Shown here: piece after piece, positions 15,456 through 23,003 of the stretch
How positions within the stretch are numbered: the stretch's first letter is position 1
Layout: every line of letters starts with the position of its first letter
Assembly: GCF_000420845.1 (NCBI RefSeq)
Contig: NZ_ATVS01000023.1
Location: forward strand, 1 to 62,658
Reading direction: 5' to 3'
DNA from: Butyrivibrio sp. AE3009
Lineage (GTDB): Bacteria > Bacillota > Clostridia > Lachnospirales > Lachnospiraceae
Length of the DNA stretch: 62,658 nucleotides
The notes under the pieces: model-generated
Told to the model about the DNA's origin: nothing
The model's database searches: none
What the model saw: the letters and a program-made list of their open reading frames with translations, nothing else
Program-made: the position numbers and the translations under genes

Positions 15456-16103
15456 ATGGATTTAAGAAATGTATATTTTGTTATTGGCACATCCTATGCA
15501 GGGAAGTCTACAATAGTAAAGAATCTTGCCAAAAAGCATAACGGATTGGCTCTTGAAGAGAATTACCACGACGAGAAGCTTCCTGAACTTGACAGTAAGG
15601 AATTCCCAAATCTTACCTATACCCGGGACCTTCAGGACTGGCATGAATTCATCCGCAGGACTCCGGATGAGTATGTGACATGGATAAATAATGTGAAGAA
15701 AGAGTGCGAGATTGTTGAACTTCAGATTCTTGAGGAACTGCTCAGTGATCAAAAGAACTGTGATAAGAAGATATTTGTGGATACAAACATCAGCATCGAG
15801 ACCCTTCATAAGATCTCTGACGCAGACCATGTTCTGGTGATGTTGTCAGATCCACAGATCAGCATCCACCGCTTTTTTGACCGCCCTGATCCGGAGAAGC
15901 AGTTTCTCTATCAGCTTATGCTGGAGGAACCGGATCCACAGGCAGCACTGGATAACTATCGAGAAATACTTACCAGGATATGCTCTAAGGAGGAATATGA
16001 GATGCTGGAAAACTCCGGCTTCAAAGTAATCTATCGAGATGAAGACAGAACTCAGGAAGAAACTGTCAGGCTTGCTGAAGAATTATTAAAGATTACAGAT
16101 TGA
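15456..16103 (+). CDS. P-loop ATPase/kinase
   Basis: This 215-residue protein has an N-terminal Walker A (GTSYAGKST, residues 11-19) and a Walker-B-like strand KKIFVDTNIS. The rest is helical and acidic. The layout fits small-molecule kinases related to shikimate or adenylate kinase (AAA_33-like), but no substrate motif is recognised. It lies 55 bp after the NUDIX gene and 22 bp before another P-loop kinase. Confidence 0.7.
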   Translation: MDLRNVYFVIGTSYAGKSTIVKNLAKKHNGLALEENYHDEKLPELDSKEFPNLTYTRDLQDWHEFIRRTPDEYVTWINNVKKECEIVELQILEELLSDQKNCDKKIFVDTNISIETLHKISDADHVLVMLSDPQISIHRFFDRPDPEKQFLYQLMLEEPDPQAALDNYREILTRICSKEEYEMLENSGFKVIYRDEDRTQEETVRLAEELLKITD

Positions 16104-16125
16104 CTAGAAGATAAAGGAATAAACA

Positions 16126-16677
16126 ATGCCGAAGATAATATTTGTATCAGGGCCCTGTGGCTGCGGGAAGTCCACATTTGTGGATGCCTATGCCAGACAC
16201 CTGGTGGATAAGGATAGAAAAACAGTATACGTAATCCATGGAGATGACTTCCATGGAGGATTCGTGGAGCCCGAGGATAAGGGAGATTTCTTTGTGAACG
16301 GAGAAGCTTCTGACTCAGTGTTGTGGGAAGATATCCTTAAATTCAACTGGGACTGTATCATTGCAACTGCGGGCAGAGCCCTGCAACAGGGAATGGATGT
16401 CCTTATTGATTATGTGATTGAAACTGAACTTCCCAGAGTACAGAACCTTGCCGCTCAGAACGGTACCGAGCTTTATTACATAGTTTTAACAGCAGATGAA
16501 GCTACGATTGAGAAAAGAATCCGTGGTCGCGGCGATATAGACATGATAGAAAGAGCTAAGTTCCTGAAAAAAGAGCTGGAGGCAATGCCCGAGAACAGTG
16601 GCCATCTGTATGATAATTCTAATAAGACCACAGAAGAGACAGTTAATGAGATCGTTCTTGAGGATTACATTGTTTGA
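16126..16677 (+). CDS. P-loop small-molecule kinase
   Basis: This 183-residue protein opens with PKIIFVSGPCGCGKST (Walker A) and has VIHGDDFHGGF, similar to the DDF/DxY motif of uridine kinase and adenylylsulfate kinase types. A lid-like RIRGRGD follows near residue 128. It should phosphorylate a small metabolite such as a nucleoside or sugar. It is part of the NUDIX-kinase-kinase-GNAT string. Confidence 0.7.
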   Translation: MPKIIFVSGPCGCGKSTFVDAYARHLVDKDRKTVYVIHGDDFHGGFVEPEDKGDFFVNGEASDSVLWEDILKFNWDCIIATAGRALQQGMDVLIDYVIETELPRVQNLAAQNGTELYYIVLTADEATIEKRIRGRGDIDMIERAKFLKKELEAMPENSGHLYDNSNKTTEETVNEIVLEDYIV

Positions 16678-16755
16678 GGAGAGTACAGGCTGCTGCAGAT
16701 TAAAATCGGACAATTTGGTGGTCCGAAAAAGTGTATGAGATAACAAGGGGAAATA

Positions 16756-17514
16756 ATGTTCAAAACATTCTATGAAAGGCTGCTTCAGCAGCTATCAATT
16801 GATTTCAATTGCTCACCGGAAGATTTAAGGACAAATAAGGTTACCATCACAGAGCCTGCATGGAATGAAGGCAGAAGGAGCTACAGTCCTGATATGCCAT
16901 TCCTTGAAATGGCCACACTGGGGCAGAATACTGTCATTATGGCGGATAAGTGCCTCCATGAGTTTCTTAAGGGGCTGATCACAGATGAGGATAGTCATCA
17001 TCTTTTCGAATTTGATAATCTCCTGAAACTGAATGAAGAGCTGAAACAATACGGTTACAAGATGAAGCACACACATCATATGTTTCTGCCCTGCTGTGAG
17101 AAATCGATAGAAGAGCGCTTCAAGGTGAAGTGGCTCTACGACAGCGAAATCAATCAGTTTTACGGAGATGATAGGTTTCCCAATGCCATAGCCTACCCCG
17201 AGCCCTGCCCGGTCCGCCCTGACAGGATTGTGGTCATGGCTCTCGACGGCGATAACATCATGGGAATGGCGGGCTGCTCAGAGGATGCACCCCACTGGCA
17301 GCAGATAGGCATCGATGTCATTCCTGAGTATCGCTCAAGAGGGATTGGTACTTATCTCGTTACCCTTTTAAGGAACAAGATCATTGAGATGGGGGATGTT
17401 CCTTTCTATGGCACGGCAGCAGCTAATATTCAGTCACAAAATATCGCCATAAAAAGTGGGTTCAGCCCTGCCTGGGTTGAAACAGAAGCCGCGGTTTTGA
17501 ATCCGAGAAGTTGA
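16756..17514 (+). CDS. GNAT family N-acetyltransferase
   Basis: This 252-residue protein has a GNAT core in its C-terminal third: IGIDVIPEYRSRGIGTYLVTLLRNKIIE (acetyl-CoA loop RSRGIGTYL), then YGTAAANIQSQNIAIKSGFSPAW. The N-terminal 140 residues form a separate helical domain containing a His/Cys-rich segment (KHTHHMFLPCCEKS). It is the last gene of the accessory string. A hairpin (tcggac ... gtccga) lies in the gap before it. Confidence 0.75.
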   Translation: MFKTFYERLLQQLSIDFNCSPEDLRTNKVTITEPAWNEGRRSYSPDMPFLEMATLGQNTVIMADKCLHEFLKGLITDEDSHHLFEFDNLLKLNEELKQYGYKMKHTHHMFLPCCEKSIEERFKVKWLYDSEINQFYGDDRFPNAIAYPEPCPVRPDRIVVMALDGDNIMGMAGCSEDAPHWQQIGIDVIPEYRSRGIGTYLVTLLRNKIIEMGDVPFYGTAAANIQSQNIAIKSGFSPAWVETEAAVLNPRS

Positions 17515-17541
17515 TCTGGATAGACTTAATTACTGCATTTT

Positions 17542-17577
17542 GTGCCATTCGTCCGATTTCAAGTGCCATTCGTCCGA
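17542..17577 (+). promoter_or_regulatory. 21-bp-spaced direct repeat, probable activator site
   Basis: The 15-mer gtgccattcgtccga occurs at 17542-17556 and again at 17563-17577, exactly 21 bp apart, i.e. two helical turns on one DNA face. TATGAT at 17601-17606 is a plausible -10, and no good -35 is present. Direct repeats of this spacing are typical of LytTR-type regulators. The only LytTR protein in the window is far away (49261). Confidence 0.55.
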
Positions 17578-17628
17578 AAATGAGCACCTATCTTGTTAAA
17601 TATGATATAAGTAGTTAGATAAAGGGAC

Positions 17629-17730
17629 ATGCCTTGGATGTATGGTCTGCCTGATTGGGGAGATATGCCCGAAGATCATGAAGCTATTGAATTAGGCATA
17701 AAATGGAGAAAGGAAGGGCTGCCCGGATGA
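17629..17730 (+). CDS. 33-residue leader protein coupled to the membrane protein gene
   Basis: ATG at 17629 with aaaggga just upstream opens MPWMYGLPDWGDMPEDHEAI ... and ends in TGA overlapping the ATG of the next gene (ATGA, 17727-17730). The overlap suggests translational coupling. The peptide is acidic and Trp/Pro-rich; no family recognised. Confidence 0.5.
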   Translation: MPWMYGLPDWGDMPEDHEAIELGIKWRKEGLPG

Positions 17731-18242
17731 AGAAAAAGGTTGAAATAGCTGTAGCTGTGACAGTGGCAGTAATTGTTTTATCAGTTATGAATTATTTACT
17801 CGGAATCTTCAGATTTCCGATTGATATAAGAGAGTATGTAGCTAATAACAGCGAAAAGCTTACAGCTTTTGCTGAGGAATTGTACCAAAAGCAGGAAGAA
17901 GATATTGAAATTTATTACTGGGTCTGGGAGGTTCCGATTGAGGCTAAGAAAGAGATAAATCCGTTTAATAAGTTAGCAATTATATCAATATCAGTTGCTA
18001 AGTCCTCCGGAGATGGAAGACAAGACTTAGTCAGATTTATGCTGAAGGGGCAGCCTGAAAAGCAAGGCTATTGGACTCGGGGCATATATTATTCTCCTAA
18101 TGATGTTTTGCTGGATATCCACAGAGTGGCACAGGAAGGGGATTATTACGAGATTGACAGCAGTGAATCCCATGAAAAATCAAGATATAGATCAGAGAAA
18201 ATCTGTGATCACTGGTACTACTACGAAGAGGCGGTGTGGTAA
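17727..18242 (+). CDS. membrane-anchored protein of unknown function
   Basis: This 171-residue protein has a short basic N-terminus, one membrane segment (residues about 5-24) and an extracellular domain of roughly 140 residues rich in Tyr, Trp and Glu. The start at 17727 is chosen because it overlaps the leader ORF stop and has ggaaggg upstream; an in-frame ATG at 17703 is less well placed. It is likely controlled by the direct repeats at 17542-17577. No family recognised. Confidence 0.6.
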   Translation: MKKKVEIAVAVTVAVIVLSVMNYLLGIFRFPIDIREYVANNSEKLTAFAEELYQKQEEDIEIYYWVWEVPIEAKKEINPFNKLAIISISVAKSSGDGRQDLVRFMLKGQPEKQGYWTRGIYYSPNDVLLDIHRVAQEGDYYEIDSSESHEKSRYRSEKICDHWYYYEEAVW

Positions 18243-18284
18243 GAATACATGAAATGCGCCGGATATAATGCCGTTTTCGGGGGA

Positions 18285-18324
18285 TGACGACATTTTGTAG
18301 GACACAGTCTGATAAGCTTATTCA
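18285..18324 (+). promoter_or_regulatory. copy 1 of the conserved 20-nt box with promoter
   Basis: The box tgacgacattttgtaggaca (18285-18304) is followed 12 nt later by CTTATTCAG, giving a plausible -10 (TATTCA, 18319-18324) without a normal -35. An identical box occurs at 22203-22222, again 12 nt before CTTAT. The box contains GACA twice, 12 bp apart. It probably binds the SARP-like regulator encoded in this operon. Confidence 0.6.
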
Positions 18325-18371
18325 GAAATATAAACCAAGCTATATTTTCTTATGAGACAAGGGGATAAATT

Positions 18372-20039
18372 ATGAAAAAGAGAAATCTGATGAATGGTAA
18401 CCTGGCAATCATTCCTGCAATCGGAATGGCAATTGCTTTGACTGCATGTGGTTCAGAGGTGGCAACAGAGCCTGAGAGTGCAGGGGAAGCACAGCAGGTA
18501 GAGACTACCGAATCAGAAGTTGCAGGCGAAAAGAAAGACGAAACTATTGTAGAAAATACTGCAAATGCAGAGGGGTACATTACCGACAGTGTTATCACAA
18601 CAGATCTTATTCAGATCACAATTCCGGATGAATTCAAGGATATGACCTATGCCAAGGTAGAGGATGACCGCATAAGTGTATATGACAAGGCCCTGGTGGA
18701 TGCAGGCTGGCCCGGACTTGTATTTGAGGTTGGATTATCTTCCGATTGCAATATTTTTGCCGGCGGAATGTTCACCAAGGTAGGAGAAGTATTTGCTACC
18801 GATGGAACCATATATAATGTTGGAAGAGGCTATGCTTCCGAGGTTCAGTGGGATTACAATGAGCCTGAGGCTCCTGAGAGCTACACTAAACTTGAGGATG
18901 CCACCGAGAGTGTCTTCGAGAATATCACAGGCACAGGGGATAACCTTTTTGTCTACAAGGCCGGAACCAAGGGAGAAGATCTGTATTTTACAGTTCTTGA
19001 TAAGTATGTGACAGCTATCAGTGAGGGCTGGGATGCAAATAAGTGTGAAGAAGAGGGTATCAGCCCTGAGATCGCAGCAATAGCCGCTAATAACGAGAAG
19101 CCCTTTGAGGTTCTTGGCTATGCCTATGCAGATATGAACTGCGACGGTATCGAGGATCTCTTTATCGGAGATATGTCCGGCAGTGAGATCGACGGAATGG
19201 TTTACGACGTATATTCAACGGTTGACAGAGTTGCAACTCACATCGTAACAGGAACTGCCAGAGACAGATATTATGCATACGGAGGGTATGCGCTTCTTAA
19301 TGAGTTCTCCGGCGGAGCTATGGAAAACGGATCCGTAGTGTGGATTTTTGAGCCCAACTCCACAGATATGGTATGCCAGCTTGGCTACAAATATGACGCA
19401 TATACAGACGAGAAGAATCCATGGTTCTCAACCTATGATAACGAGGAGTGGACTCCTATGTCCGAGGAGGACTACAAGGCAGAAATGGAGAGAATTGAGG
19501 GCCAGAAGACAGCTCTTAAGTTCACTCCTTTCACAACAGTTTCAGGAATTGATTTCTCCAAAGAGGATATGTCCAAGTATGCTACATTTACAGAGATTGT
19601 GGACAGTCTCTATCCCAATATGGCATATGCCAATGTAACGCTTGACGAAACCGATGTACTTCTCGTTGCCAATGGAAGCTACGACAACCTTGACGGCAAT
19701 GAGGCTGCCATCGATTCATCAGTCTTCATGTATGACAAGGATGGAAATGTTGTGTTCCTTGGAACAGTACAGTCCGGCGGAACAGCCAATCCTCTTGCTG
19801 TTAAGGACGGCAAGCTTTTGACAGCAGGTCATCATTTTGTGACAAAAAATACAGTTAAGGACGGCAAACTCGTAGCTGAGGAAACCGCCTATGAAGAATT
19901 TGACACCAACGGAAATGCAACCTACTATGTTGAATCCGACGGGGAAAAGAATGAAGTGGAAGATGACAAGATTTTGCAGGGAATGTTCGCTGAGTATTCA
20001 GAGGCAGAAGTAGTTAACTTCCAGAAGGTCATGGAATAA
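18372..20039 (+). CDS. large secreted lipoprotein, first gene of a two-component operon
   Basis: The precursor is 555 residues, with a signal peptide ending in LTAC, an acidic Glu/Ala linker, and a large soluble region. Residues about 245-275 contain DMNCDGIEDLFIGDMSG, which resembles an FG-GAP/VCBS-type or dockerin-like calcium loop (DxNxDGxxD). It is followed by repeated beta-type segments and GSYDNLDGNEA. It lies 16 bp upstream of a sensor kinase gene, so it may be the extracellular sensor or the main target of that system. Expression likely starts from the boxed promoter at 18285. Confidence 0.65.
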   Translation: MKKRNLMNGNLAIIPAIGMAIALTACGSEVATEPESAGEAQQVETTESEVAGEKKDETIVENTANAEGYITDSVITTDLIQITIPDEFKDMTYAKVEDDRISVYDKALVDAGWPGLVFEVGLSSDCNIFAGGMFTKVGEVFATDGTIYNVGRGYASEVQWDYNEPEAPESYTKLEDATESVFENITGTGDNLFVYKAGTKGEDLYFTVLDKYVTAISEGWDANKCEEEGISPEIAAIAANNEKPFEVLGYAYADMNCDGIEDLFIGDMSGSEIDGMVYDVYSTVDRVATHIVTGTARDRYYAYGGYALLNEFSGGAMENGSVVWIFEPNSTDMVCQLGYKYDAYTDEKNPWFSTYDNEEWTPMSEEDYKAEMERIEGQKTALKFTPFTTVSGIDFSKEDMSKYATFTEIVDSLYPNMAYANVTLDETDVLLVANGSYDNLDGNEAAIDSSVFMYDKDGNVVFLGTVQSGGTANPLAVKDGKLLTAGHHFVTKNTVKDGKLVAEETAYEEFDTNGNATYYVESDGEKNEVEDDKILQGMFAEYSEAEVVNFQKVME

Positions 20040-20055
20040 AAGGAAGGAATAGCAC

Positions 20056-21318
20056 TTGTTCGAAGATCCTAACTTACAAACTATAGCCGCGCTGAATATG
20101 GCGCTGGTACTGCAGCTGGCCGGTGTGGCCATTGCAGTTATGGCAGATCCCTATATCCAAAAAGCCAACAGATACAGAGTATATGCAATAGCCCTGATAG
20201 TTGGCTTTTTGCTATGGGAGCCGCAGTTTTCCATGGAATACGGAGATGTCCTATATAGGAATGCCCCGATTTTTTGGTATACCTTAATTTCTGCCCTGGG
20301 CTATATACTACGAACTGTGGTGCTATATCTTTTTGTCAGGCTCGTTGGTAATGAAAAAGGAACAAAACTGTTGCATGCTCTCATTGTGGTCAACGCAGCA
20401 TTTTGTATGTCCTCATTTTTTTCACACCTGGTTTTTTTCTACGATCCAAACCTCCACTGGCACAGAGGACCGCTGGGATATATACCCTTCGGTGTAAGCT
20501 TTGTGATGGTGGTATGGATTGTTGTAAGCGCTCTTATGAAGTACCGTGGAATCAGGCGAAGAGAAGCTGTGGTTCCCATCATCATATCGGTCATGGTGGT
20601 CATTGCAGTAGTGCTGGACATGGAGGCTTATTTTAACGCAAGAGTTACGTTTTTGACAGTGGCAATGACTGAGAGCATTGTGTTCTTTTACATCTGGCTG
20701 CACCTGCAGTTTGTAAGGGAGCATGAGAATGCTCTCAAGGCAGAGCAGAGGATCAGGATAATGATGTCCCAGATCCAGCCCCACTTTTTGTTTAACACAC
20801 TGTCAACAATCCAGGCTCTGACGGAAATTGACCCGGAGAGGGCATCCAAGGTCATCGAGGAATTTGCCCTGTACCTGAGGCAGAATATCAACTCTCTTAA
20901 TGAGGAGGATATGATTTCTGTTACTAAGGAGCTGGAGCATACCAGAATCTATTCAGATATCGAGCAGGTGCGCTTTCCATCAATCAAGATTGAATATGAG
21001 ATCGAGGACGATGACTTCCTTATACCGCCGCTGACCATACAGCCCATGGTGGAGAATGCCATAAGACACGGTGTCAGGGGCAAAAAACATGGATGGGTAG
21101 CCGTAAGTACCTGGCGCGAAGAGGATGCCCACGTGATCTCAATCAGGGATAACGGCAAGGGCTTTGACGTGGACAAGATGATCGAGGACACCCTAAAGGG
21201 TGATCATATTGGATTAAAAAATGTCCGTGACCGCATAATCGACATGGCGGGCGGTACATTCAAAATTGAGAGTGTAGAGGGAGAAGGTACCAGCGTTACG
21301 ATCAAGATACCTATCTGA
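20056..21318 (+). CDS. LytS-like sensor histidine kinase
   Basis: This 420-residue protein has about six to seven membrane segments in residues 1-220. A His_kinase domain follows, with the phospho-acceptor motif QIQPHFLFNTLSTIQAL and then a HATPase_c domain (MVENAIRHGV, IRDNGKGFD, IGLKNVRDRI). A TTG start at 20056 has aaggaagga 8 nt upstream; no better start is visible. It is cotranscribed with the lipoprotein and the response regulator. It should sense a membrane or extracellular signal and phosphorylate the SARP-like regulator. Confidence 0.8.
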   Translation: MFEDPNLQTIAALNMALVLQLAGVAIAVMADPYIQKANRYRVYAIALIVGFLLWEPQFSMEYGDVLYRNAPIFWYTLISALGYILRTVVLYLFVRLVGNEKGTKLLHALIVVNAAFCMSSFFSHLVFFYDPNLHWHRGPLGYIPFGVSFVMVVWIVVSALMKYRGIRRREAVVPIIISVMVVIAVVLDMEAYFNARVTFLTVAMTESIVFFYIWLHLQFVREHENALKAEQRIRIMMSQIQPHFLFNTLSTIQALTEIDPERASKVIEEFALYLRQNINSLNEEDMISVTKELEHTRIYSDIEQVRFPSIKIEYEIEDDDFLIPPLTIQPMVENAIRHGVRGKKHGWVAVSTWREEDAHVISIRDNGKGFDVDKMIEDTLKGDHIGLKNVRDRIIDMAGGTFKIESVEGEGTSVTIKIPI

Positions 21319-21352
21319 CCTGATGATCTGATAATATTTTCAGAGGGAAGAG

Positions 21353-22177
21353 ATGAGAGCAATATGTGTTGATGATGAGGGACTGATCCTTGCAAGGACG
21401 GTTTCTCTTGTGAAAAAAACCAATAAATTCGAAGAGGTAGAATCCTTCATGAATGCCCTTGAGGCACTGGAATATCTGGATGAGGAAAAGGCCGATCTGG
21501 CGCTTCTTGACATAGATATGCCGGAAATGGGAGGCCTGGAGCTTGCCGCCAATATTAAAAACAGATGTCCGGATATCAAGATTATTTTTCTGACCGGATA
21601 TTCGGAATACGCGATTGATGCCTATGCAATGCACGCCACAGGGTATCTGCTCAAGCCCGTGAGCTATGAGAAACTTTTTTCAGAGATTGAGTATGCTCTG
21701 GGAACCGGAACTCCTGCTGTCACAGCCGGAGCTGGAAGTAGTAATGAAGTGAAGGCCAAGGTTGAGACCTTCGGCTTTTTCAATATTCTTGTTAACGGCA
21801 AACCCGTGGTATTTAAGAGATCCAAGGCCAAAGAACTGTTGGCCTGTCTTGTGGACCACAGAGGCCAGTTCATCGCAAGAAAGGACCTGTTCTACATCCT
21901 CTGGGAGGACGACGATTATGACAGGGCCAAGCAGAAGTATTTTGACACCATAATAAGAAGCATGAAGGACAGCCTTGAGGAATACGGGATCTCAGATATC
22001 TTCGAGGCAGAGCAGGGACTTATGCGCATTGTTCCCGAGAAAATCGACTGCGATCTGTATCGGTTCCTTGATAAAGATCAGGCTGCCATTGACAGTTTTC
22101 GCGGAGAGTACATGAACTCCTATACCTGGTCCAGCGAGACCGAAGGGTATCTTACTGAGTTACAGGAGGAATGCTAA
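21353..22177 (+). CDS. response regulator with SARP-like winged-helix domain
   Basis: This 274-residue protein has a receiver domain at residues 1-115, with phospho-Asp in LLDIDMPEMGG (near residue 52) and LKPVSYEK. After a Gly/Ala-rich linker comes an OmpR/SARP-like winged helix at residues about 140-230 (FGFFNILVNGKPVVFKRSKAKELLACLVDH, then KYFDTIIRSMKDSLEEYG). Unusually for a LytS-type partner, the output domain is not LytTR. Its likely sites are the identical boxes at 18285 and 22203. Confidence 0.75.
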   Translation: MRAICVDDEGLILARTVSLVKKTNKFEEVESFMNALEALEYLDEEKADLALLDIDMPEMGGLELAANIKNRCPDIKIIFLTGYSEYAIDAYAMHATGYLLKPVSYEKLFSEIEYALGTGTPAVTAGAGSSNEVKAKVETFGFFNILVNGKPVVFKRSKAKELLACLVDHRGQFIARKDLFYILWEDDDYDRAKQKYFDTIIRSMKDSLEEYGISDIFEAEQGLMRIVPEKIDCDLYRFLDKDQAAIDSFRGEYMNSYTWSSETEGYLTELQEEC

Positions 22178-22202
22178 ATCAGCGTAGATTATAGTATGAC
22201 AG

Positions 22203-22244
22203 TGACGACATTTTGTAGGACATCGTGTTGTAGACTTATATACA
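22203..22244 (+). promoter_or_regulatory. copy 2 of the conserved 20-nt box with promoter
   Basis: The box is identical over 20 nt to the one at 18285 and again lies 12 nt before CTTAT; the -10 here is TATACA (22239-22244). It lies 25 bp after the response regulator gene and 69 bp before a small membrane-peptide ORF, so it probably gives a second, short transcript under the same control. Confidence 0.6.
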
Positions 22245-22291
22245 GATAATGAATCAGACACTTGTTTATGCAAAAGCGGGGTAATCCGAGT

Positions 22292-22408
22292 ATGAAAAAG
22301 AGATTGTGGAGTATGTCATCAACAATGCTCGTGGCACTGGTAATGGAAGGAGTTTTTATGCTGCAGTTTGCAATTCTGCTACTGTCGGCACTAATTATTT
22401 TCAGATGA
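22292..22408 (+). CDS. 38-residue membrane peptide under the boxed promoter
   Basis: ATG at 22292 opens MKKRLWSMSSTMLVALVMEG ... ending in a hydrophobic FAILLLSALIIFR. The N-terminus resembles that of the operon's lipoprotein (MKKR then hydrophobic). It has no lipobox and would be a single-span membrane peptide. The ribosome site (gcgggg) is weak. A strong hairpin follows at 22441. It is either a functional small target of the kinase/regulator pair or a truncated lipoprotein gene. Confidence 0.45.
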   Translation: MKKRLWSMSSTMLVALVMEGVFMLQFAILLLSALIIFR

Positions 22409-22440
22409 GAAGATAAGCGGTTTACTAATGTTATGAGGGG

Positions 22441-22478
22441 GGTAAAAGCCTTGCAGCTGCGGCTACAGGGCTTTTACC
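22441..22478 (+). terminator. strong hairpin after the small peptide ORF
   Basis: ggtaaaagcc (22441-22450) pairs perfectly with ggcttttacc (22469-22478), and the 18-nt loop contains gcagctgc. There is no T-run afterwards, so termination is probable but not certain. Confidence 0.5.
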
Positions 22479-22618
22479 ATGTAATGGAAGTTTTTAATGT
22501 TTTAATTGTAGTTATTTATGCTTTTTTAACAAGCTTAGCCCTCGAAGTTTGATATAATGAGGATAGGTATGCGATAAATCGTTTATGTGGGCGATTATGT
22601 ATTTTACTATGGTGAATC

Positions 22619-22777
22619 ATGGCTGCAGATAGATTATCAAAAATAAAGATTGGCAGTTTTGGTCAACACATATTGTTATCACTTATCGGAATCATAGTTA
22701 ACGTCGTTCTGGCTTATGCCATGTACAGTATGGGATATCCTCTGTTTCTGGATACCATAGGAAGGGAAGCAGGATAA
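22619..22777 (+). pseudogene. N-terminal fragment of a membrane sensor protein
   Basis: A 52-residue frame (MAADRLSKIKIGSFGQHILL ... YSMGYPLFLDTIGREAG) has one hydrophobic segment and the motif PLFLDTIG, which starts many membrane sensor/transporter N-terminal domains. It stops abruptly at 22775. It looks like the start of a deleted gene. Confidence 0.4.
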
Positions 22778-22902
22778 TCACGACTGCTGAGAATCTTGGG
22801 GTATACCTTGAATGCACCACAACCATCAACGATCCCGTGGAGAAGGTCTATGTCGCTCTAACCGGGAATCGATGCGCCCTGACAGACATCCGGATAAGAT
22901 AG
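22774..22902 (+). pseudogene. internal gene fragment
   Basis: An open frame without a start codon reads IITTAENLGVYLECTTTI NDPVEKVYVALTG ... and ends in TAG at 22900. The sequence looks coding but is too short to assign. With the preceding fragment it marks a decayed locus. Confidence 0.3.
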
Positions 22903-23003
22903 AGGAATGAAGAATCATATATTTTTTTACAGATAAATAGTGTATACTTTAGAGGAGTAAACGTTAACACGAGAAATAACAGACGAAAAGGGGGAATCGT
23001 CAG

